Origin: Oscillatoria sp. CS-180
GTDB lineage: Bacteria; Cyanobacteriota; Cyanobacteriia; Phormidesmidales; Phormidesmidaceae
Direction: 5' to 3'
Length of the DNA stretch: 64,000 nt
Assembly: GCF_028330965.1 (NCBI RefSeq)
Contig: NZ_JAQMUB010000081.1
Location: forward strand, 124,001-188,000
A program made the translations under genes and the position numbers. Below, piece after piece: positions 47,569-56,006 of this stretch (position 1 is the first letter of the stretch; every line of letters starts with the position of its first letter). The notes beneath the pieces were generated by a model. That model saw only the letters and a list, made by a program, of their open reading frames with translations. It did not search any database and was not told the DNA's origin.

Positions 47569-47934
47569 TCACTCGTCAGGGTTCACCTTTAAATTGACGG
47601 CGAGTTCGTCTTGCAACCAGTTGATGACCTGTTGGCGCTCGCCCTGCGTCAAATAGAAACATCCAGTCCTGCGTAGGCGATCGTTAATATCTTCCATGTC
47701 AGCCACCGTGAAGATGCCGGCTGTCGTTGCAATATTGCACAGCAAATCATCACGTCCCTGTTCATCTAAGCTGTCATAGCGGTAACGAGCAATTTGTTTA
47801 CTCAACCGACTGAACGTAGCGTCACCCCACGCTAATCGCTGCTTACGCTCATCTGAAATTCTCTCGCCAGCTGCAATCTTGGCGTAGTCGGTATCTAGAA
47901 TATCGAGATGGACAATTTTGGGTGATTGACTCAC
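47569..47934 (-). CDS. hypothetical protein (121 aa)
   Basis: Not recognised. The product is hydrophilic and mostly helical, with no signal peptide or membrane span; RISDERKQRLAWGDATFSRL and TGCFYLTQGERQQVINWLQD are the most structured parts. GTG start with no clear ribosome-binding site. It lies 84 bases upstream of the GH9 gene on the same strand, so the two might be co-transcribed, though the protein is cytoplasmic by appearance. Confidence 0.65.
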   Translation of the reverse strand: MSQSPKIVHLDILDTDYAKIAAGERISDERKQRLAWGDATFSRLSKQIARYRYDSLDEQGRDDLLCNIATTAGIFTVADMEDINDRLRRTGCFYLTQGERQQVINWLQDELAVNLKVNPDE

Positions 47935-48210
47935 AAGTAATTACAGTCTCAACGTCTGCATACACAGGCCATTAGTGAACCCAAATCCGCTGGAAAAACG
48001 GTTAGGTCGTTAATGACTAAGCTTGATGAACAGGATAGTGTATTTTTTTGCGGTCAGCCGAGACCTCTCAGCAATTTTTTAGGTTGGAACTTCTAGGAAA
48101 ATGGAAAGCCGCTTCATTACGGATCATTTCACTCTTTCCGTTTGGTTTTCCGCACTGTGCTAGTTTCGAAATCATAGAAATGTTGCATTCCATTACGGGG
48201 AGAATCACAC

Positions 48211-48417
48211 GTGCTGGCATCTTCTGAAAATTCTGCGGAAGTTATCGAATCTTCTCACGAAGCTTGTAGCGACTATGTTGCTCATCTTCAACTCCATATG
48301 GCGTTACAGGCAAAAAATCTCGTTCCCTCTCTGAGTCAAAATAGCGATCGCAGAGAGAACCTGCTTCACCAAACCCAAGCCGATCTTGAGAAGATGATCT
48401 CTCGTCAAGGGTTTTAG
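48211..48417 (+). CDS. small hypothetical protein (68 aa)
   Basis: GTG start with GGGAGA about seven bases upstream and a strong terminator 45 bases after the stop, so it has the marks of a real transcription unit. The product is helical and polar (CSDYVAHLQLHMALQAKNLV, LLHQTQADLEKMISRQGF), without membrane span or known motif. Function unknown. Confidence 0.6.
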   Translation: MLASSENSAEVIESSHEACSDYVAHLQLHMALQAKNLVPSLSQNSDRRENLLHQTQADLEKMISRQGF

Positions 48418-48462
48418 GAACCGAGGCTATTGGTGACATCGGCATTCAAATATGGCTTACCT

Positions 48463-48494
48463 GGGGTGAAGGCACATCGTTTTCACCCCTTTTT
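48463..48494 (+). terminator. rho-independent terminator
   Basis: GGGGTGAA and TTCACCCC form an 8-bp stem with an 11-base loop followed by TTTTT. It serves the 68-aa gene and may also face the convergent LD-carboxypeptidase. Confidence 0.9.
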
Positions 48495-48540
48495 ATCGGC
48501 TCCACCTCTCATGCCGAAAATGCAACTTCAGATATGAGCC

Positions 48541-49434
48541 TCATGGATGCACAGCCAGAGTGCCTGCATCAGCATCTAGAATCGCTGGAACGCCTACTGG
48601 CAACGCCGCATTCACACCATCATGACCAAACGGAAGATCGGCCACAATGGGCACCCCTAAATCACCTAAGCGATCGCGGAGAACAGCTTCTACACTCAAA
48701 CTTGGGACATTGACAGGGGCCTCACAGCGGCTAAAGCGCCCGATCGCAATACCTTGAATACCAGCAAATTTTCCCATCATGCGCCAGTGCGTCAGCATTC
48801 GGTCAATACGATAGGGAGCCTCTGTCACATCCTCGATCGCCAAAATGACCCCTTCTAGATCAGGTGCATGAACCGTTCCTAGTAAATGCGTTGCCACCGT
48901 GAGATTGGCCGGCAAGAGGCGACCAGAAGCCTGTCCTGTTCCCCATCCAATTCCCTTTAATGGCGGAATATTCTGGCCAGTGACCCAGTTGAACAGGCGC
49001 TGTCGTGACCAGACAGGCTCTTGTCCCAAGGTCGTCAACAATGGCCCATGCACTCCAGCAATACCCTGTTGACTTAGACTCCAGAGCAGACTTGTGATGT
49101 CAGAAAAGCCAATCAACCACTTGGGAGATACGTCGGGCCACTGCCATGTCTCCAACAGCCTCGTCCCCCCGAACCCACCTCGGGCGCAGAGAATCCCTCG
49201 GCAGGCAGGATCTTTCAAGGCCGTCAACAGCTGATGGCGACGGTGCGTATCACTACCGGCAAGATAACCCCACTGCTGATCGAAACCCGGCAACAATCTG
49301 ATTCGAAACCCTTGAGCTTGCCAAATCGCGATCCCAGCTTGAAATGCAGTCAGTTCCCGCAAAGCACCACTCGGTGCAATCACCAGCAGTTCATCCCCTG
49401 GACGTAGAGGAGCTGGACTTTGGCAAGCAAGCAT
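48541..49434 (-). CDS. ldcA: LD-carboxypeptidase (muramoyltetrapeptide carboxypeptidase, S66)
   Basis: Cytoplasmic serine peptidase that removes the terminal D-Ala from the tetrapeptide during peptidoglycan recycling. The Ser-Glu-His triad is present: Ser in LIGFSDITSLLW, Glu in VILAIEDVTEAPYRIDRML, His in LPFGHDGVNAALPVG. GILCARGGFGGTRLLE is the nucleophile-elbow support. 297 aa, ATG start, no signal peptide. With the VanX-like dipeptidase (12874) it gives two wall-recycling enzymes in the window. Confidence 0.94.
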   Translation of the reverse strand: MLACQSPAPLRPGDELLVIAPSGALRELTAFQAGIAIWQAQGFRIRLLPGFDQQWGYLAGSDTHRRHQLLTALKDPACRGILCARGGFGGTRLLETWQWPDVSPKWLIGFSDITSLLWSLSQQGIAGVHGPLLTTLGQEPVWSRQRLFNWVTGQNIPPLKGIGWGTGQASGRLLPANLTVATHLLGTVHAPDLEGVILAIEDVTEAPYRIDRMLTHWRMMGKFAGIQGIAIGRFSRCEAPVNVPSLSVEAVLRDRLGDLGVPIVADLPFGHDGVNAALPVGVPAILDADAGTLAVHP

Positions 49435-49579
49435 AAATAATCAATCTGTAGACACACCTATAGTTATACCCATTACCGCTGAGCTAGCTCCTCGGATTAG
49501 GCTGAGGGCTGTATCCCTTGCCAGTATTCTTTCCAGACGGATATTATTCTGAATCCAACTTGCTCTCACACCTAATGCC

Positions 49580-50194
49580 CTAGACAGGGGTCTGATCCGA
49601 AGCATCCTCACGATTGGCGTGACTCATGACTGACCGCTCATTGGTTTGACGCATAAAACGGAGATAGTCACTTAACAGTGTCCAACTCACCACTGGGTGA
49701 TTTCCCTGGGGAATACAGTCTTCTCGCAGAAACCGCTGTCCTGCCTCGGTAATCCAAACGTCACCGAGCTGCCGTTGAGTAATGCGAATCAATCCCTGGT
49801 CTGCCAGACGAGCAATGAGCTGCTGCCGCTGATCTTTTGGAACCCTGGGGTGAATCTGTCCGGGGGTAATGCTGCTCTCCTGGCAAGATTTCATGACGTA
49901 TTTCTCATCGGGGGTGACCGGCAAGACGGACCGATCTAACTTCAGCAGTGTCCGTCCAGTTGCGGTCAAGCCAAACCGGGTAATCGCGTCTTCATACCCC
50001 ATCAATCCTTTTTGACAAAGCTGCTTGCAGAGGCGATCGCGGGCGGCTATGGATGACTTGGCGTGGGACCGAAGTTGGGCGATTGGTGCTCGATAATTAG
50101 GATATTTCAGCAACAGCAGCAGGAACTTCAACTCTGGGGACGTAATTTCTGGAGGAGTCAATAACGCAGACGTGCAGGGTGCAGCTTGAATCAT
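49580..50194 (-). CDS. hypothetical protein with winged-helix-like repeats
   Basis: 204 aa, not recognised as a named family. Two similar segments, AIAQLRSHAKSSIAARDRLC to FGLTATGRTLLK and QRQQLIARLADQGLIRITQR to VWITEAGQRFL, each resemble a winged helix with a final T(A/E)xGxxxL, as in PadR/MarR-like proteins. This suggests a tandem DNA-binding or protein-interaction module. ATG start. Isolated gene. Confidence 0.65.
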   Translation of the reverse strand: MIQAAPCTSALLTPPEITSPELKFLLLLLKYPNYRAPIAQLRSHAKSSIAARDRLCKQLCQKGLMGYEDAITRFGLTATGRTLLKLDRSVLPVTPDEKYVMKSCQESSITPGQIHPRVPKDQRQQLIARLADQGLIRITQRQLGDVWITEAGQRFLREDCIPQGNHPVVSWTLLSDYLRFMRQTNERSVMSHANREDASDQTPV

Positions 50195-50339
50195 GTCCTG
50201 TTCAACAGTGCAACAAAGGTAAGTTTCAGGGCGTGGCTTGAATTAAGAAAAATTGTAGTATTTTTGTATGCCAATCCCAAACAGATCGATACGGATACTT
50301 CACAATTGCACTCAGCTTCGCTACCCGATCTGCCTCAAA

Positions 50340-50885
50340 CTAGACCAGCGATTTATATAGCATCACCGCATCGACATAGCGATCGTCCGCTAGGTATGCG
50401 CCTTCGGGAATTCGGCCAAGCTCCTGGAAGCCCATCGATTTCCAAATCTTGAGAGATGCAATGTTAGTCTCGAAAACCAGGTTATACATCACGGCTCGAT
50501 ATCCCCGCTCTTTAGCTAGCTCCAACATCACCTCGCCCATCAGGCGGCCTAACCCTTGCCCTCGCATTTCAGGCGCTACAATAAAGCCAGCATTACAGAT
50601 GTGGCTACATCGTCCGGGAAAGTTGGGTTTAATGTAGAATGCAGCAACGAGATTGCTCACATCTAATACCTGCTCTTTTGACAAGCAGCGGACAACAAAG
50701 GCATCGCCTTTTAACCAGTAATTAGCAAAGGCTTCCACCGAGAGAGGATTTGATTGCGGATAGCTGTTCCCCTCAAGCACAATTTGGTTGAAGAGAGTCC
50801 TGACCGTTTCAGATTCATCAGGACGCATTTCATCCAGCACGATGGGTATGGAAGATTTGGTTTGACGATAAATTGGAAGATCCAC
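50340..50885 (-). CDS. GNAT-family N-acetyltransferase
   Basis: 181 aa. The acetyl-CoA loop is RGQGLGRLMGEVMLEL, preceded by the beta strand GFIVAPEM and followed by RAVMYNLVFETNIASLKIW and GFQELGRIP, as in GNAT proteins. Substrate unknown. GTG start; it is divergent from the SNF2 gene, sharing a 45-base promoter gap. Confidence 0.88.
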   Translation of the reverse strand: MDLPIYRQTKSSIPIVLDEMRPDESETVRTLFNQIVLEGNSYPQSNPLSVEAFANYWLKGDAFVVRCLSKEQVLDVSNLVAAFYIKPNFPGRCSHICNAGFIVAPEMRGQGLGRLMGEVMLELAKERGYRAVMYNLVFETNIASLKIWKSMGFQELGRIPEGAYLADDRYVDAVMLYKSLV

Positions 50886-50930
50886 TGGTGATTAGGCTGC
50901 GTAAATTTTGTTAGTTGATTCGAGTGTTAC

Positions 50931-53900
50931 ATGGCAATCCTACATGGAAGCTGGCTGGTAGAAAGCCAGCAATTCTTTATCTGGGGCGAAACTTGGCGAC
51001 GTGTAGACGCCGAGCGTTTATCGACCGAATGGACAGTGCAAGATCATCCTTTCTGCACGGCTTTACCTGATCTGCTAGATGGTCTTAAAGCTGTTGGAGG
51101 GTTGCCAAAAACATTCTGGGTCGAGGCAACAGCAACCGCCGCCAAACGCCGGACCAGCACAAAGGGCAATACTCGTCAGGTCGAGCAGATGTTGTCACTG
51201 CCAACAACCATTGCCGAAGAGACTTATGTGCCGCATCACTCTGCAGCCGATCTAAGTGACTCCTCTGACGGGGTCGCGTTGCACCCTTGGAAGGTTGCCG
51301 GGGTGCAGATTTCGGATCAGGAGGCAGCGGCCTTTCTGGAGAGTTTGCCGCTTGGACAAACCGAAATTTCGGGTGTCGAAATTGGGGATGACTTACGGTT
51401 CTGGTCGCATGTGGCGCGGTGGAGTCTGGATTTGCAAGCGCGAGGGAAGTATTTGCCCGCGATCGCCCTCTCCCCTAATAAAAAGACCCATGGACAATGG
51501 CGGCTTTTGCTAGATAGCGATACTGATAGTCATCGTCTACGGCTCTTTAGTCAAACGATGCCCCTGATTTGCCGCCTATATCGGTCTATTCCCAAGCCTC
51601 GTAAAGGCACTGTGGGGGGTGTCAGCGTTTCTATGCCAGCAGAGGCCAATGCCCAACTATGCGATTTTTTGGAGCAGCTTGTCGATGCTCAAGTGCGATC
51701 GCAGGCGCAACCTGTTAACAGCACTGACGTGCTTAGCCCCGATTTACCCTTACGCCCGTGGTTAGAATCCCTGAGCAGCCATGATGATGAGTTGGAAGGT
51801 AGCGCGATCGCGGCAGCCCGGTTGCGAGATGCCCTAACGACGTGGACTGCGCCCCTGCAAAGCAATACTGAACAGAATCGGTTTCGCGTTTGCTTTCAGC
51901 TAGAGCCACCTGAAACGGACAGTGGGAGCTGGCATCTGGGTTACTATTTGCAGTCTCGCGACGATGAGACATCGCTCATTTCTGCGGAAACTGTCTGGCA
52001 GTATCCTGTCGATCAAGCCGTCATCGACGGGCAAGTAGTGCAGACACCTCAGGAAACGCTTCTAGCTGGACTGGGTCGTGCGGCTCGCTTCAGTGACATT
52101 ATCCGTGAGAGTTTACAGCAGCAGCGACCTATCCGAGTTGCCCTTGATCCAGCTCAGACCTTCGTGTTTCTCAAGGCCACGGTTGAACGATTGCGAGATG
52201 CAGGCTTTGGGGTGCTATTACCGCCAGGTTTGGCCTCTCAAGCTCAGGACAATCGCTTGGGCATCCAAGTTCAGGCCGAAGCACCGAATCGTAAACAGCG
52301 ACAGCGTCTCGGCCTCAAGAGCTTACTAAATGTGGAGTGGGAGCTATCCTTAGCCGGTAAAAAACTGTCTCAGAAAGATTTTGAAAAGCTGGTAGCTCAA
52401 GAAACTCCCCTTATCGAAATCGACGGTCAGTGGGTTGAACTACGTCCGCAAGATATTCGAACGGCACGGGACTTTTTCAAGCGTCGGAACGATCCCATTG
52501 AACTTAGTGTCGAAGATGCGCTCCGCCTCAGCACGGGAGATACTCAAGTCATTGATAAGCTGCCGGTGGTGAAGTTTGAAGCTGCGGGCATGCTTCAAGA
52601 CCTGATCTCGACCCTAACTGAGGGCAACCAAACCCTGAAACCTGTTACTGAACCCGAAGGATTTACCGGCAAGCTACGCCCTTATCAGGCGCGAGGAGTC
52701 TCTTGGCTCTCTTTTCTAGAACAGTGGGGCCTGGGAGCTTGCTTAGCCGATGATATGGGTCTGGGTAAAACGATTCAGCTTATCGGCTTCCTGCTGACTC
52801 TGCGAGAGCAGGACCTGCTGGATGCGCCTGTCCTACTCGTGTGTCCTACATCGGTATTGGGCAATTGGGAGCGAGAAATCCACAAGTTTGGTCCCGCACT
52901 CAAGGTGCTAATGCATCACGGCGACAAGCGATCGCATGCTGCCGCTTTTGCCCGCAAAGCTAAGTCCGCCAACATCGTGCTCACCAGCTATGCTTTGGCC
53001 CAGCGAGATCTGAAAGATTTTGAACGGGTGGATTGGCTGGGCATCGTGCTAGATGAAGCGCAGAATATCAAAAACCCTGACGCCAAGCAGTCCAAGGCGG
53101 TACGCCAGATTGACGCTCAGTTCCGCATTGCCCTAACGGGTACCCCTGTTGAAAACCGATTAGCAGAACTGTGGTCGATTATGGATTTTCTCAATCCTGG
53201 TTATCTAGGACCCAAGAATTTTTTTCAGCGGCGCTTTGCGACCCCCATTGAGCGCTATGGCGACACAGCTTCGCTATCAACGCTGCGATCGCTTGTTCAA
53301 CCCTTCATTCTGCGCCGGCTTAAGACAGACCGGACAATCATTCAAGATTTGCCTGAAAAGCTAGAGATGACTGTGTTCTGTGGCTTATCGCGAGAACAGG
53401 CGCAGCTCTATCAAGCGAGCGTCGAGAAGGCGATGAAATCCATTGAGGCAGCTGAGGGAGTACAGCGTCGGGGACAGATTCTAGGCTTGCTCACAAAGCT
53501 GAAACAAGTTTGTAATCATCCGGCTCAGTTTTTAGACGAAGAGGGATTAGTCGCAGCAGGACGTTCTGGCAAGCTGTCGCGCTTTGACGAAATGGTTGCT
53601 GAGCTGCTGGATGAGGGCGATCGAGCACTCATCTTCACCCAGTTTGCGGAATGGGGCAAACGATTACAGGCTCATCTTGAAAGGATCTTCAAACAGGAAA
53701 CGCTTTTCTTATACGGCAGTACGTCCAAAAATAAGCGGGAAGAGATGGTTGATCGCTTTCAGCATGATCCCAGCGGTCCTCGCCTGTTTATCCTTTCTCT
53801 GAAAGCCGGGGGCGTGGGTTTGAATTTAACTCGGGCTAATCATGTCTTTCACTTTGATCGCTGGTGGAATCCGGCTGTGGAGAACCAAGCAACGGACCGA

Positions 53901-54119
53901 GCATTTCGAATTGGTCAGACTAAAAACGTCCAAGTGCATAAGTTCGTCTGTAACGGCACGCTGGAGGAAAAAATTCACGACATGATTGAATCCAAGAAGG
54001 CACTTTCTGAGCAGGTTGTTGGCGCTGGGGAACAGTGGCTGACTGAGCTAGATACAGATTCTTTGCGAAATTTGCTGCTGTTGGATCGGGACGCAGTGAT
54101 TGATGATGGCGAGGCTTAA
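50931..54119 (+). CDS. SNF2/Rad54-family DEAD/DEAH-box helicase
   Basis: 1062 aa. The N-terminal 560 residues form the domain typical of bacterial SNF2 proteins. The motor starts with LRPYQARGVSWLSFLEQWGL, then Walker A DDMGLGKTIQ (about residue 610), DEAQNIKNP (about 708), ALTGTPVENRLAELWSIMDF, and the C-terminal lobe with ILSLKAGGVGLNLTRANHVF and ATDRAFRIGQTKNVQVHKF. These proteins translocate on double-stranded DNA and remodel bound proteins; some sit in defence loci, but here no such partner is next to it. Complete, ATG start. Confidence 0.95.
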   Translation: MAILHGSWLVESQQFFIWGETWRRVDAERLSTEWTVQDHPFCTALPDLLDGLKAVGGLPKTFWVEATATAAKRRTSTKGNTRQVEQMLSLPTTIAEETYVPHHSAADLSDSSDGVALHPWKVAGVQISDQEAAAFLESLPLGQTEISGVEIGDDLRFWSHVARWSLDLQARGKYLPAIALSPNKKTHGQWRLLLDSDTDSHRLRLFSQTMPLICRLYRSIPKPRKGTVGGVSVSMPAEANAQLCDFLEQLVDAQVRSQAQPVNSTDVLSPDLPLRPWLESLSSHDDELEGSAIAAARLRDALTTWTAPLQSNTEQNRFRVCFQLEPPETDSGSWHLGYYLQSRDDETSLISAETVWQYPVDQAVIDGQVVQTPQETLLAGLGRAARFSDIIRESLQQQRPIRVALDPAQTFVFLKATVERLRDAGFGVLLPPGLASQAQDNRLGIQVQAEAPNRKQRQRLGLKSLLNVEWELSLAGKKLSQKDFEKLVAQETPLIEIDGQWVELRPQDIRTARDFFKRRNDPIELSVEDALRLSTGDTQVIDKLPVVKFEAAGMLQDLISTLTEGNQTLKPVTEPEGFTGKLRPYQARGVSWLSFLEQWGLGACLADDMGLGKTIQLIGFLLTLREQDLLDAPVLLVCPTSVLGNWEREIHKFGPALKVLMHHGDKRSHAAAFARKAKSANIVLTSYALAQRDLKDFERVDWLGIVLDEAQNIKNPDAKQSKAVRQIDAQFRIALTGTPVENRLAELWSIMDFLNPGYLGPKNFFQRRFATPIERYGDTASLSTLRSLVQPFILRRLKTDRTIIQDLPEKLEMTVFCGLSREQAQLYQASVEKAMKSIEAAEGVQRRGQILGLLTKLKQVCNHPAQFLDEEGLVAAGRSGKLSRFDEMVAELLDEGDRALIFTQFAEWGKRLQAHLERIFKQETLFLYGSTSKNKREEMVDRFQHDPSGPRLFILSLKAGGVGLNLTRANHVFHFDRWWNPAVENQATDRAFRIGQTKNVQVHKFVCNGTLEEKIHDMIESKKALSEQVVGAGEQWLTELDTDSLRNLLLLDRDAVIDDGEA

Positions 54120-54295
54120 AGCGTGGATGGGTGCGCTGGCCGGTAGCGAAGCCCCGCCTTTGGCCTTGTGAACCCTACTATGAACACTATTGAAAGATGA
54201 TCCGCTGCGATCGCAGTTCCTGGGGCCGATGTTGGCACATTCCTAAGAGCGACGCGATAGGCTAGAAGGCACATAGCTTTACGATTGCTTTAGAT

Positions 54296-55651
54296 ATGCA
54301 AACGGCAGACCCTTCGACGTCTCCTCAACCAGTCCACCCTCCTGAGCAGGGATTTGATCCCCAGCATCCGCCCGAGCAAGGTCTCATTGATGCCTGCGTT
54401 CACTGCGGCTTTTGCCTGACAACCTGTCCTAGCTACCGGGTTATTGGCAAGGAGATGGATTCGCCTCGGGGTCGCATTTATCTGATGGATGCCATCAATA
54501 AGGGAGAGGTGCCGTTTTCACCCACTGCCGTTCAGCATTTTGATTCTTGCTTAGGCTGTTTGGCCTGTACGACGTCCTGTCCATCTGGGGTGCAATACGA
54601 TCAACTCATTGCGTCAGTGCGTCCCCAGGTGAAGCGCAATCATGAGCGATCGCTGCCTGAGAAGCTCCTACGAACACTGATTTTCCAGCTCTTTCCTTAC
54701 CCAGATCGCATCCGGTTACTGCTGCCACCTTTGGGGATCTACCAACTTCTGGGATTGTCCAAGCTCATTCAGAAAACAGGATTCTTGCAGCGACTGTCTC
54801 CTAATTTGGCAGCCATGGAATCCCTCCTGCCTAAAGTCACCGCTCAATCCTTTCAAGACAATTTGCCGGACGTTATTCCTGCGCAAGGAAAACGTCGCTA
54901 TCGTGTAGGGATGATCTTAGGCTGTGTACAGCGGGTGTTCTTCTCCAACGTGAATGAGGCGACGGCAAGAGTGCTCACAGCCAACGGTTGTGAAGTGGTG
55001 ATCCCCAAGAGTCAGGGTTGTTGTTCAGCGCTGCCCGCACACCAGGGCGAAGAAGCCCAAGCTCAGGCCCTAGCCCGACAGATGATCGACGCCTTTGAAG
55101 ATACTGAGGTCGACTATGTGATTATCAACGCGGCGGGTTGCGGTCACACCTTAAAGGAGTACGGTCATATCCTGCAAGATGACGAGGAATATCGCGATCG
55201 CGCCAAGGCCTTCTCTGCCAGCGTCCGCGATGTACAGGAATTTCTTGCAGAAGTGGGCCTAACTGCCGAATTACATCCGCTTACGGACGGTCCCCTGCCG
55301 TTGGTTTACCAAGATGCTTGTCACCTTTTACATGGGCAAAAGATCAGCATTCAACCTCGTCAGCTCCTCAAAAAAATTCCTCAGGTTCAAGTCCGAGAAC
55401 CCATTGATGCCGCGCTCTGCTGCGGTAGCGCTGGTGTCTACAACATGTTGCAGCCTGAAGTAGCCGAGGAGTTAGGCCAGATGAAAGCCCAGAATTTAAT
55501 CAACACGGGCGCTCAACTCATTGCCTCATCTAATCCCGGCTGTTCTCTACAGATTTTGAAGCATCTCGAAAAGCACGATCAACAGCTGCCCTTGAAACAT
55601 CCGATAGAACTCCTTGACTTGTCCATCCAAGGCGAAAAGTTATCGCTTTAA
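54296..55651 (+). CDS. glcF: glycolate oxidase iron-sulfur subunit
   Basis: 451 aa. Two [4Fe-4S] motifs, CVHCGFCLTTCP and CLGCLACTTSCP, are followed by two CCG domains (SQGCCSALPAHQGEEAQAQ, ALCCGSAGVYNMLQP), the layout of GlcF in the glycolate dehydrogenase of the photorespiratory path. glcD and glcE are not adjacent, as usual in cyanobacteria. A 30-residue Pro/Gln-rich N-terminal stretch precedes the first cluster. ATG start. Confidence 0.94.
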   Translation: MQTADPSTSPQPVHPPEQGFDPQHPPEQGLIDACVHCGFCLTTCPSYRVIGKEMDSPRGRIYLMDAINKGEVPFSPTAVQHFDSCLGCLACTTSCPSGVQYDQLIASVRPQVKRNHERSLPEKLLRTLIFQLFPYPDRIRLLLPPLGIYQLLGLSKLIQKTGFLQRLSPNLAAMESLLPKVTAQSFQDNLPDVIPAQGKRRYRVGMILGCVQRVFFSNVNEATARVLTANGCEVVIPKSQGCCSALPAHQGEEAQAQALARQMIDAFEDTEVDYVIINAAGCGHTLKEYGHILQDDEEYRDRAKAFSASVRDVQEFLAEVGLTAELHPLTDGPLPLVYQDACHLLHGQKISIQPRQLLKKIPQVQVREPIDAALCCGSAGVYNMLQPEVAEELGQMKAQNLINTGAQLIASSNPGCSLQILKHLEKHDQQLPLKHPIELLDLSIQGEKLSL

Positions 55652-56006
55652 TCCAAAAGGAAGCGACATAGTCTTAAAATTTTCTATAGGGAACGTATAG
55701 ACGTTATCAGCGGAAGCAAGACAGTTGATAACGTTAGAATTCAAGCTAGACAAGGACTTGATTCATCCTTCTGCCTCTTTCTCTTCGCCTTTTGACCCAA
55801 AAAGAGGTCAATAGATAGAGGCATTCTGATAACACCTTCTCACTAGACTGACATCTTTGACTGTAGGCTGTGCCCTTCAGGTCTTGAGAACCTTCAGCCC
55901 TGATAATCCGTGGCTTTAGGGATCAAAACCGGCATGGAATACGTTGGTTTGCCTTGCCTTGCCCATTAATTTTGAGCATTTAGCATTCGTCTCCGGAGTT
56001 CTTGTC
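55652..56006. promoter_or_regulatory. intergenic region with a 9-bp inverted repeat
   Basis: ACGTTATCA (55701-55709) and TGATAACGT (55726-55734) form a perfect inverted repeat with a 16-base spacer, 50 bases after glcF. It could be a hairpin or an operator for the large kinase gene downstream. The rest of the 355-base gap has no ORF or other structure I recognise. GGAG nine bases before 56007 is the kinase ribosome site. Confidence 0.5.
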
